From Rhynchosporium graminicola (Eukaryota > Ascomycota > Leotiomycetes > Helotiales > Ploettnerulaceae): a stretch of 64,000 nucleotides of DNA. The translations under genes were made by a program, and so were the position numbers. The notes below the pieces were generated by a model. The model saw nothing but the letters and a program-made list of their open reading frames with translations. It had not been told where the DNA came from and searched no databases. Below are positions 1 to 9,899 of the stretch, piece by piece; position 1 is the stretch's first letter; the number at the start of each line of letters is the position of its first letter. The stretch covers positions 911,580 through 975,579 of the forward strand of contig FJUW01000013.1 of NCBI GenBank assembly GCA_900074885.1, read 5' to 3'.

Positions 1-1696
1 ATCTGCCCCAACTCCTGCGCGAAAACCACCGCAGAGCAGTTCGCAAAAATCCCAAGACTCCGACTCTGATGATGATTATGGAGGGGTCGACGACATTTCC
101 GCGGGCGAAGACGATGAGCCAAATGTCGAGGTGGCCGAGGAGCGCGCAATCATTTCTTCGGAAGGCGAAGAGACTCCTGCAGCTTCTCGGTCATACAAAG
201 AGTATGGGCCATGGGAAGGAATAGCGTCAGAAGGCGATGCTGCATCGCTCGATGAAAAGTTCTTCGAACAAGCGGTTCAGAAGAGCAGTTCTGTAGAGGA
301 ATCCTATGATGAGGATGCTGCGATCGAGAAGCACGTTCATTGGGAATCACCGGTGGAGAGTGATAGTGAGACTGCTGGGGATTCCGGAGCAGACGAATTC
401 TTCCCAGACCTGTTTGTGGACAAGAACGAGATTGATCCGCATCTACTAAGACAGATCGAGACTGACGATGCCAATCAATTTTCTGATGATGGTTTTTTTT
501 ATGGAGACATCTATGGAGAAGCTGAGTCCGATCAAGATTTAGGACCGTTCGAACCCTTAATACCCTTAGGAGACTATGATATGCAGCACACGGAACACAT
601 AGAGGACACGGAAGAGTCTAGTGACGCCGACTCTGATTCAAGTGGTTATGATTGTGGGTATCAAAAGTGATGGTAAACCCAGGCCAATGCTAACTACATC
701 TTAGCCGACATATCAGATACAGGAATGAGCACCGATGAAGAAGATATTCCGGGCCGAATCATTGCTCCAGAGAAATCTATACTACGAGCGACATCAGAAG
801 GCTCTACCTCTAGCTCTTCTGGGGAAGTCACGCGTCGCAGATCTGGAGGTCCGAGACTCGCAAATTGGATTCACGAGGGTGATAGTCCCTATGCCACGGC
901 CGATCTTGCTACTACAAAAGTGAAGGTCTATAACATGCGTCGCTTCAGACAGGAGTATACAATGCAGTCGCGTGCGCGTGCTCCTCAAATTTTCTCACCC
1001 CAGCAAAACGTGCTGCAGGACTCACCAATGATCAGCAATTCTGGCAATATCATGATGAGTGCAATGATGCCGGACCCTTTCAGTGACAATGTATCTGGTC
1101 AAGCCGTTGGCGGTCCGGAGGCGTTCTATCCTTGGACATATATCAACGCCAACGGAACATTTGAAAACCAAGATAGCTCTTCTGTTGCTGGCTCTGATTG
1201 TGATGACGAGGATCTTTGGAACATCGATGACCTTCTCAACTTCGGAGACGATTCCGATGAGGAAGAGGGTGCCGACCGGTCTGATGAATCCCCGACTGGC
1301 ACAGAAGATACCCCTGGTGCACCATCTTCCACGCCTGCACGTCCTACAACCGCTAGAAGCGAAGATCAGGTCCATCCTCTCCTTGATCACTTCCGTGGCG
1401 GTAATGTCGGTGCCTTCCGCATCAACCAGAACCGTCACCAACTTCTTCATCGTACATCAGTCACGCACGACTCGCTTGCCTTTGGCAACTCTTATATGGA
1501 GGGCACAATTCGCGGCGTCAAAGTCGGTCGTCTCCATCATGCCAATACACCCATCACTCCTGTCCGCAAGAAAAGACCGCTTCCAGTTGAATCCAGTCCT
1601 GCGAGCCCAACACCTTACAACGCCAATAAGAAGCGCAAATGTGGTGGCGATGAGAGACCTGTTGATACAAAGCGATCCAGAGGCCTCACAATGTGA
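1..1696 (+). CDS. 3' part of an unknown acidic/NLS-rich nuclear protein
   Basis: Partial gene; the reading frame is open from base 2, so the 5' end lies outside the window. The first visible exon runs to about 644 and the second from 705 to the stop at 1696. An intron of about 60 nt (645-704, GTTATG donor, CTAAC branch point, TTAG acceptor) joins two segments in the same frame across a stop at 668-670. The first segment is very rich in Asp, Glu and Ser. The second has an Arg-rich patch followed by a segment with a W-I-H-E-G core and a run of basic residues, an acidic stretch near its middle, and several basic clusters at the C-terminus (KKRPLP, NKKRK, KRSR) that look like nuclear localisation signals. 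No catalytic domain is visible. I do not recognise the family; a nuclear regulatory or scaffold protein is only a guess. The donor could also be 654. Confidence 0.65.
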
Positions 1697-2866
1697 TTGT
1701 TATGTGTCATGGATGACAATACTACGCAGAGGACGGCATGTCTGAAAAAGTATCCCCGACCTCGCTTTCAGAGAATTGTGCAGATTCCTTGAATTTCCGT
1801 TTTGCGTTACATCCTGCCCGTACTTCCGGCTAGACAAAACTGCTTAGGACGGATAGAAAAAAGTTGACTAACGGTATGCTTCCTGGTTCTAAGCTTGATT
1901 TTTTTTTTTTTTTTTTTTTTCAAATGTGGTGCCTTGTACGTATCGAGTTTGATTTAGGTGTGTCATCTACTTTATTGGGATGTAAGAGGGTTAACGCCTT
2001 CTCCATGGACAGTAGAGCGTAAGGCACCGAGTGAAGAAAAGTGGAAACGTTGGCGGTCGTTTCGTTGTTGTACCGAATCATGTCGTGGATGTTGTCGGGT
2101 ATGATATGATCTGCGTATCTACTTGCTGAGATCTTTGTTTCGGAGCTTGATTTACATGGATGAAGGAAAGGCGTAGGTAGCACGGCGTTTAGGTTCCGAC
2201 GAGACGTCACATCGCGCATCATGACTTGCTGCATGCTCGGTTGATGGTATCAAAGTTTGGCATGCTTTGTAGTTTTTACTACTGTTCGGCACTTGTTTAC
2301 GATGAAAAAATGCTTCCAACTCGTCGGTTTCGATCCTACAATTACGTGAATTGATAATCGAATGAAGTCCGAATGCTGGGTGTGCAAACGTGTATTTTGT
2401 CCCCCGAATCAGTGATTCTGCATTCGAGGCTTTTCAAACCGGTAATGGGTGAGGGATCGAATTCGAACACGGATAGTGCAGATGAGGTTGTAAAAGAAGG
2501 CCAGAGCTGGAATTCGTACTGACCTGAGTTCTATCTCGAGATAAACTTTATAGAACCATTCTGCGCACTTTCGTCCTTCGGCCCCTTCTAGTTTCCATTC
2601 CGATATCCTTGAGAACTTGATAGCTCCCATTGCTAAGTATACTTTATGAACTTGATAAGTGAATGATTATCTGTCCTTGTACACCGTAAGGGGCCAGCGA
2701 CTAGAATCGAAGTAACAACTGCCGCTGATACCCCAAAGCCTATTATACGTGCGGATCATACGCCTCTCCACAACCCTTCAAAGCCCAACACCGTATCCGT
2801 CCCCAACCTATACTAGAAGATACAGCCTCCACATTACACCTAGCTCCACCCTCCCAGAATTGACAT
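1697..2866. other. Convergent intergenic region with a 22-nt poly-T tract
   Basis: Lies between the 3' ends of two convergent genes, so it should hold both 3' UTRs. An uninterrupted T tract occupies 1899-1920. I see no coding signal; the open frames here are short and unlike any known protein. Confidence 0.5.
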
Positions 2867-3543
2867 TCACGAATTCGGATCCCTAATCTCCCCCTCCCTG
2901 GGCGCACTCTCTGCCACAGTCCCACAAGCCTTACACCTCCTCTTGCTCTCATCCCCTTTAAACCCATTAACCGCCTCCTTGATCTGGCTCCCGAGATCCG
3001 TGCAATGAAAACTCGCCTCATGGACCACCTTCCTACAGCTCTCGTTCGCACAATACCATCTCAACACATCCACACTGCCTTCCGGTCTCGGCTGCTCGAG
3101 GACGACGCCGACTGTATTTGCGAAACGAACGGGGTTGTGGGGCGTGTTGGGGGGGAGGAGGAACATGGATCCTTCGGTGATGAATATGTCTTTGAATTCG
3201 GTGCCGTCGACTACTTTCAAGAGCATGGTGCCTCGGTATTGGTAGAACCATTCGGGCGTGGTGTTGATGTGGTAGTCTGTTCGGGCGTTGGGACCGCCTA
3301 CGATCTGTGGATCGGTGTTAGGCTTTTAACCATGGACTTTTATGTGAGCGAGAGGGAGGGGCGTACCATGACGGTCATGTCATCATTATAGACGCAGTAG
3401 TTGTTAATCGGGGGCTTCAGAAGGTGCGAATTCTCTTCCAGCCTGGTGCTTGGTTAACTCTTGTGCTCGTCCTAGAATCTAAATTACATTCATGAAATGG
3501 GATTGGTTTACCATTTTGGGATGTTGAGAGGTGTGGAAAGCAT
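2867..3543 (-). CDS. BNA1: 3-hydroxyanthranilate 3,4-dioxygenase
   Basis: Three exons: 3543-3512, 3442-3367 and 3304-2867 (introns of 69 and 62 nt), giving 181 residues, the usual fungal length. The enzyme opens the ring of 3-hydroxyanthranilate with O2 in de novo NAD synthesis from tryptophan, in the cytosol. It is a cupin. The expected iron ligands are visible as His48, Glu54 and His92, with substrate-binding arginines at Arg44 and Arg96. The C-terminus carries the second metal site of fungal and bacterial forms: Cys121 and Cys126, then Cys160-x2-Cys163. The first cysteine pair is spaced C-x4-C instead of the more usual C-x2-C, a small insertion worth noting. The start was chosen because exon 1 encodes the conserved N-terminus ending in the Trp codon split by intron 1. 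Confidence 0.93.
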
Positions 3544-4669
3544 TTCGGAGGAAGATGAGAGCAACAGATTTCTTTTTGGGGATGGAAGAAGCTTTGGAAT
3601 GTGAGAGAGAGGGAGATATTGGACGATGATGGTGTGTAAGTTTTGGAGTGGTCGTGTTACGGTGGCGTGGCGGGGTCAACGATAACAAACGCTGATAAAT
3701 TATCTACAGGGGTCTTGCGATGGCAGTCCAAGAGCGATCCGTGCTTCTTTCACTAATTTGGTGAATCCCTCAAAGCTGCCTTCTCGTATAGACGGCTTTT
3801 CGAACTACATGGGCATTTATTTACATACCGTCCTCTACACAGCTTTTCCTCGAGCGACCCAAATTACCGATCATGGTGAAAAAGGCTCGTTCTCTATATT
3901 TGGCTGAATATATCTGTTGGCTCTAGAGATGTATAGGAAGCCATCCACGAACAGTATTATAGACCGAGATCTATTCTCTCTATGACTGTTTGTTTGACTT
4001 TATAAATGTCTTTCGGAATGAATATTTAGTCAGCAGTGAGCAGTTGTTTTCGAACTATAGAAGCCTCGAAAAACTACAACAGCGATGAGAAAGGCATATA
4101 TGGCAGGTTAAGCCCACCTTGTCGATCTGAATTGATCGGGAAAGAATGTATAAAAGTCAATCGCATAGATCATTGCAAAGAAACTTGATGTAAGCATCAA
4201 GGCAGTTTGTTTTATGTCGCTTGACTTATTACTTACTAAATAATTGTGGCATGATGCTATGAAAATCTGGGTTCTGACTTGTGCATAATTCTTGAAAAAC
4301 AGTAAGCGAAAGAGGATATTTCATCGTAAGGATTTATTATACTTTCACAAGTAAATGAGTCAAAAGCTCAAAGCATGTAAACATCTCCTCGCCTAACCCC
4401 GCTACCCCATTTCTTGGCGAGGGGACCCCTCGTCGGTCAAAGATCGCCCGAATCACAACAAGTGGGATTGGATTGTTCATGCGGAATCTTGTCCTTTATT
4501 TCTGAAATACCAAGTAACGGAAGAGGGAGAATAGGAACACCGACATCATTTCTCTCAGACACTTGATAGCGAGCTTCCTCTCTCTGGCTTATTGACTGGA
4601 TCCCCTCCTTCTCGAACACCAATTGCGGATTCTCACTGGAGCAGCAAACAGCCATAATCTGCCTTCAAG
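3544..4669. other. Divergent intergenic region
   Basis: Upstream DNA of BNA1 (minus) and the GH105 gene (plus). AT-rich in its middle part. A minus-strand open frame at 4437-4655 resembles nothing I know. I see no gene, RNA or clear operator here. Confidence 0.4.
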
Positions 4670-5915
4670 ATGCCTACCACAGTCTCCGATATCACTGCCA
4701 CCTCCGTTCACGATGCCATTGCGCTCCTCACTCATAATTTGGTGAACATCACAGACACCACAGGAGAATTCCTCATGACTCTGCCTGATGGCCGCATAAT
4801 CGACACCAAAGGTGTATGTACCTTTCCCCCTTGCAATCTAGAGTGATCTTCCAGCAGGATTTCTTTCTCTTACAAATCCCGAACATGATCTCGAAATATT
4901 GCAAATTAGCCATACTAAATTGTTGCAGTGGAACGACTGGGAATGGACACATGGAATTGGTCTCTACGGACTATACAAATACCACACCCTAACCTCTTCG
5001 CCCTTGACGCTCAAAATCATCCAAGACTGGTTCTCAAACCGTTTCTCAGCAGGCGGCACGACCAAAAACATCAATACGATGGCAGCTTTCTTGACACTCG
5101 CTTATGTATACGAGGAGACAGGCGAGAAGACGTATTTACCCTGGCTAGATGCCTGGGCCGAATGGGCAATGTACGATCTCGAAAGAACAGAATATGGAGG
5201 CATGCAACATATCACCTACCTTACTCCTAACACTGAACAACTGTGGGACGACACACTCATGATGACCGTTCTCCCTCTTGCGAAAATCGGAAAAGTGCTC
5301 AACAGACCACACTACGTAGAAGAAGCGAAACGACAATTCCTCATCCATATTAAATATTTATTTGATCCGACATCAGGATTATGGTTTCACGGCTGGCAAT
5401 TTGACCCAAGCGCTGAGGGAGGCGTGGGTCACAATTTCGCACGTGCAAGGTGGGCAAGAGGGAACTCTTGGATCACAATCGTGATTCCGGAGTTCATTGA
5501 GCTTTTGGATCTTGCTCCTACAGATCCTTTGCGCATACATCTCATCGATACCCTGGAGGCACAATGTCGTGCTTTGAAAAGATATCAAGATGAATCGGGG
5601 TTGTGGCGTACACTGATCGATCATGCCGATGAGGGATCGTATCTGGAGTCTTCTGCTACAGCCGGTTTCGCGTACGGTATTTTAAAAGCTGTGAGGAAGA
5701 AGTATATAAGCGCGGAGTATGAGGAGGTGGCTTTGCGGGCTGTGAAGGCTGTTCTTGGTCAGATTGATGAGAGAGGTGAATTGCTGAACACAAGTTTTGG
5801 TACCGGGATGGGTGATTCGTTGCAGTTTTATAAGGATATAAAGAGGACGAGCATGCCGTATGGACAAGCGATGGCCATCATGTGCCTAGGAGAATTCTTG
5901 AGGAAATTTATATAG
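4670..5915 (+). CDS. GH105 unsaturated rhamnogalacturonyl hydrolase
   Basis: Two exons, 4670-4813 and 4929-5915, with a GTATGT donor and TTGCAG acceptor, encode 376 residues, close to bacterial YteR/RhiN. The family removes the unsaturated galacturonyl residue left on rhamnogalacturonan oligomers by lyases, a late step of pectin breakdown. The fold is an (alpha/alpha)6 barrel. Visible landmarks are the W-D-D motif (Asp155/Asp156), where the family's catalytic Asp is expected, His202 in an F-H-G-W context, and the W-A-R-G-N-S-W segment at about 223-229. There is no signal peptide, so the enzyme should act inside the cell on imported oligosaccharides. No other pectin genes are nearby. The exon-1 start is the only ATG that gives the full N-terminus. 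Confidence 0.88.
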
Positions 5916-6185
5916 GAAGCTGGAATGGAGACGATTTCAAGATTACCGTAAGAAATTATGCCCATATTTTGAATGAGTGTGGCTAGCCAATCAAGTGCTA
6001 GCGCAATTGCCGCCGATGAGGAAGGCCAAGCCATCTTCGAAGATTCCAGACCTATTGGTTTCTGCCATCTTCACAACCTCGACATCATTTTCGCCGTTCC
6101 CTTTGGATATTGCGGTAGACTCTTTCTCGTCTCTTACCTGTCTAGAACATCCAAAGCCTTTTCACCAGAGTTCTCATCCTGCGCA

Positions 6186-7255
6186 ATGTCTACTGCGATA
6201 ATCAACACCGATGACGACCAGCTCGAGCCCACCCTCCAGTCAATCCTCGACCAAAAGACACTCCGCTGGATCTTTGTGGGAGGAAAAGGAGGTGTAGGAA
6301 AGACAACTACATCCTGCTCTCTCGCCATCCAGCTTGCCAAAGTTCGCAGATCTGTCCTGCTCATCTCGACCGACCCCGCACACAATTTGTCCGATGCATT
6401 CTCGCAGAAGTTTGGTAAGGAGGCTAGGTTAATTAATGGCTTCACGAACTTAAGCGCGATGGAGATCGATCCAAACGGCAGTATTCAGGAGCTTATGGGT
6501 CAAGCTGAGGAGGGAGAAGGTCCGGCTGCTGGTATGGGAGGAATGATGCAGGATCTAGCATTTGCTGTGAGTTTGATCCCGCAAACAGCTGGCCAGAAAC
6601 TAATCATTCCCAGATTCCTGGTATCGATGAAGCCATGTCGTTCGCAGAAGTCCTCAAACAAGTCAAGTCTCTCTCCTACGAAACCATCATCTTCGACACC
6701 GCTCCCACAGGCCATACCCTCCGGTTCCTCCAATTTCCCACCGTCCTCGAAAAAGCACTTGCTAAAATTTCCCAACTCTCCTCACAATTCGGTCCTATGT
6801 TGAACGGGCTCCTTGGCGCGAATGGAGCTCTACCGAATGGAGCGAATCTGAGCGAGATGATGGAGAAATTGGAAGGTTTGCGTGAAACAATCAGTGAAGT
6901 CAACACTCAGTTCAAAGACGAGAACATGACAACTTTCGTGTGCGTATGCATACCTGAATTCCTGTCTCTCTACGAAACGGAGCGCATGATCCAAGAACTG
7001 GCAAGTTACGGAATCGATACGCATTGCATCGTAGTCAACCAGCTCCTGTTCCCAAAATCAAGCAGCGAGTGCGAACAGTGCAATGCGAGGAGGAAGATGC
7101 AGAAGAAGTACTTGGAGCAGATCGAGGAGTTGTATGATGAGTTTAATGTGGTCAAGATGCCATTGTTGGTTGAAGAAGTTAGAGGGAAGGATAAGTTGGA
7201 GAGTTTCAGTGAGATGCTGATCCATCCATATGTTCCACCGGCTGGAGGTCTATAG
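6186..7255 (+). CDS. GET3: ATPase Get3 of the tail-anchored protein pathway
   Basis: Exons 6186-6566 and 6614-7255, separated by a 47-nt intron with a GTGAGT donor, encode 340 residues, the normal Get3 length. Get3 is a cytosolic homodimer that receives tail-anchored membrane proteins and delivers them to the Get1/Get2 receptor at the ER; it is related to bacterial ArsA. Visible motifs are the deviant P-loop at 32-41 ([10 protein letters not shown]), switch I with Asp63 (DPAHN), the switch II segment D155-T-A-P-T-G-H, and the zinc-binding Cys280-x2-Cys283 at the dimer interface. An insert with G/A/M-rich sequence lies before the intron. The frame stays open for 71 codons upstream to 5973, but the family starts close to the chosen ATG, so that stretch is most likely 5' UTR. 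Confidence 0.94.
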
Positions 7256-7556
7256 ACTAGGCTTAGACTAATTTGATACCCTTTCAGCGGCATACTTTGC
7301 ATGCATTCCTTTTCGTCATTGAGTGAGGAAAGTAGATAATCATATGGCTCTTGATTGGTTGATTATGACCAGTACCGCACCAGGTACTTTCATCCCACCT
7401 TCTGTCGATCTCGGCACGGCCCTGTAAAAAGACAAAGTACCCCGCCAACCTTGATTTGAATTCAGATCATAATTTTCCCTTCGATATCCCATTTTCCAAC
7501 CTCAATCGACTTCTCAGTAGTAGTAACTCCTTCAGCTTGGAGTCCAGTCCATAAAC
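7256..7556. other. Intergenic region between GET3 and the nickel transporter
   Basis: About 300 bases between tandem plus-strand genes. The last part is pyrimidine-rich just before the ATG at 7557, as in many fungal promoters. Nothing else recognised. Confidence 0.4.
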
Positions 7557-9297
7557 ATGGATTCAAACTCAGGCATGGCCTTTTTCCCACACCCGTCCCG
7601 CAGGAAAGTATGGGCAGATAAAGTCAGTGCCGTCCACGGCCGTGTGCCTGGAATCAACAAACTCCCGCTCAAAGTACTTGGAACGATCGGGACTTTGGTG
7701 CTTGTGAATCTGCTGGTTTGGGCTGGAGTCGGGCTTGTTTTGGTGAGTTGGTTGACTTTCTTTCTTTCTTTCTGTTATTTTGATAGCTTGTGGGCATTGC
7801 AATTTTCCACTTTTGAACGAGTACTTACTCTCCGTAGGCATATCATCCGTGAGTCGATGGTTTTTGATCGTAACTATGTGGGAAGTGCGTGCAGAGCGAC
7901 TTGCAAGTGTTTGATGGAAACGATTGGAACTACACCTTTCGGTCTCAAACTGTCTGACGATGGGCACAGAACTGTCGTCCAGATGCCGCGCAGAATACAC
8001 GATAAGAACTGAAACTAACTTCATGCCCTTGTGAATAGAGCTCTGGCATCTACCGCTGCTTTGGCCTATACCTTGGGCTTACGACATGCTCTTGACGCTG
8101 ATCACATCGCTGTAAGTTATCCTTTCCTCCTTGCGGAGTTCCGGCACTGATTATAGACTCAGGCCATCGATCTCATGACCCGTCGTCTAATAGCAGATGG
8201 ACAACGCCCTACGACAGTCGGAACATTCTTCTCCCTGGGGCACTCCACGTTCGTCCTCCTTGTCCCTCCCCATCTAAACAAGACCTGACACTAATGATTC
8301 CCAGAATCGTCGTCATAACTTCCATCGTGGTCGCAGCTACAGCAGCAGCCGTGTCAGACCGTTTCGGCTCCTTCAGTCAAGTCGGCGGTATAATCGGCAC
8401 TTCAGTCTCAGCAGCCTTTCTCATCATCCTTAGCATGTTGAACATGTGGATCCTGTGGAAGCTGTGCGTGCAATTGAAGACTATTGTTGAGCAGGGGGAG
8501 GAGATGACACCTGATCCGTGGGATAGTGCTGGCGGTGGGCCTCTATTCAGAATATGCAAACGACTGTTTAAATTTATTGATCGGTTAAAAAACCCCTGCT
8601 CTTCAAGCCCAGAGAAGAAATCCAAGCTAATCGAGTCTATAATTACAGTCCTTGGAAAATGTACCCCCTCGGCATCCTCTTCGGACTCGGTTTCGACACC
8701 TCATCCGAAGTCGCCTTGCTTGGAATCGCCTCCCTCCAAGGCGCATCCGGCACATCCTTCTGGCTCATCCTCATCTTTCCCATCCTCTTCACCGCAGGAA
8801 TGTGTCTCCTCGACACCACCGACGGGGCGCTCATGATGACGCTCTACACGTCCACCGCGTTAGCAAGAGACCAAACCGCCATCTTGTATTACAGTATCGT
8901 GCTCACTGTGATAACTATTGCGGCGGCGATGGCGATTGGCGTCATTCAGTTGTTGAGTCTGATTCTTAATGTCGCGGAACCCAAGGGCGGGTTTTGGGAT
9001 GGGGTTGAGAAGGCGGGTGATCATTATGATGTTATTGGAGGGGCCATTTGTGGGAGTTTTGTCCTTGCCGGGGTGGGGAGTGTGCTGTGTTATGGGACGT
9101 TTAGGAGGGCGGTTGATAGGAGGATCAGGGCTAGGGAGGAGAGCGATGAAGGTGTTGTTGTGTTTGAGGGGGATGGGGAGAGACATCTGGGCCAGGATAG
9201 GGTCGATCAGAGAGATGGAGTGAGGACTGAGGCTGGTCCTTTGTCGGCTAAGAAAGGTATATTCGATATTAAAACTACTGCTGGACCTTCGGGCTGA
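7557..9297 (+). CDS. NiCoT-family nickel transporter with an 11-nt microexon
   Basis: Six exons: 7557-7742, 7838-7848, 8039-8111, 8163-8248, 8305-8583 and 8649-9297, giving 427 residues. The second exon is only 11 nt and encodes Ala-Tyr-His plus two bases of a Pro codon. It restores the conserved run into the signature helix. NiCoT proteins are high-affinity nickel (or cobalt) importers of the plasma membrane; in fungi they feed urease. The signature H82-x4-D87-H88 in transmembrane segment II is intact and is followed by the other family motifs (G-H-S-T at the exon 4/5 join, and L-G-F-D-T-S-S-E in exon 6). About eight hydrophobic segments are visible. The C-terminal tail is charged and cytosolic-looking. 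All donors are GTGAGT, GTAAGT or near forms, and branch points such as ACTAAC precede several acceptors. Metal specificity (Ni versus Co) cannot be read from sequence. Confidence 0.9.
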
Positions 9298-9899
9298 GGT
9301 GGACACCCTTTTTTTTGTCGATGATGATGGAAATGAAGTATCCCTTTTTGGACTACGGCACGTAGTCATGTGGAGATTATCATGCAGGGGCTCAAATCTG
9401 GGACTATAATGATGCATTCAGATGAGTCTTTGATAGCTTGTTTACACCTCAAGCGAGCTCTCCTGCTAGCGTCTGGATATCTACAAGAAAAGAGGGGGAA
9501 ACAGGAAATAGAAGAGTAGCTGCTCTTTGGTGGTGAAAGCAAACACTGTCCAGTCGGTTCCTTACTCCCGTCGTCCGGCGATAGCCATCTGCAGCTGTAA
9601 TCGCTGTTGAACGGGGACTCCTAGGGGCAACTCCATTCAGCGGCGTAGAATGGCGGGACATAGTTCTGAAGTCGAATTCAAATAAGATTCAAAACAATCG
9701 CAAGGAGCTCGATGATGCATTGGTAAATATCTCTATCGCCATCATATCAAGCGCTTCCTCTGTACATTCGCTGGGCACTCATCGATGCTACCTAGTGGGA
9801 ACCACCTGTCCCGTCAAGCTTTTGGCCATGCACCATGACATCACCGTAAACTCCTCGGAATCAGCGGGTCATAGTGAAAAGTAACTGTTTTCTGAATCA
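9298..9899. other. Intergenic region before the glucosyltransferase relic
   Basis: Probably holds the 3' UTR of the nickel transporter and possibly the unrecognisable 5' end of the decayed glucosyltransferase gene. No feature could be supported. Confidence 0.35.

Noticed and set aside
5973..6185. 71-codon in-frame extension upstream of Get3
   Set aside because: Get3 proteins start close to the chosen ATG. The extension has no conserved sequence and is more likely 5' UTR.
7569..8024. 151-codon minus frame opposite the nickel transporter
   Set aside because: It overlaps well-supported exons and introns of the transporter on the other strand, with no recognisable domain.
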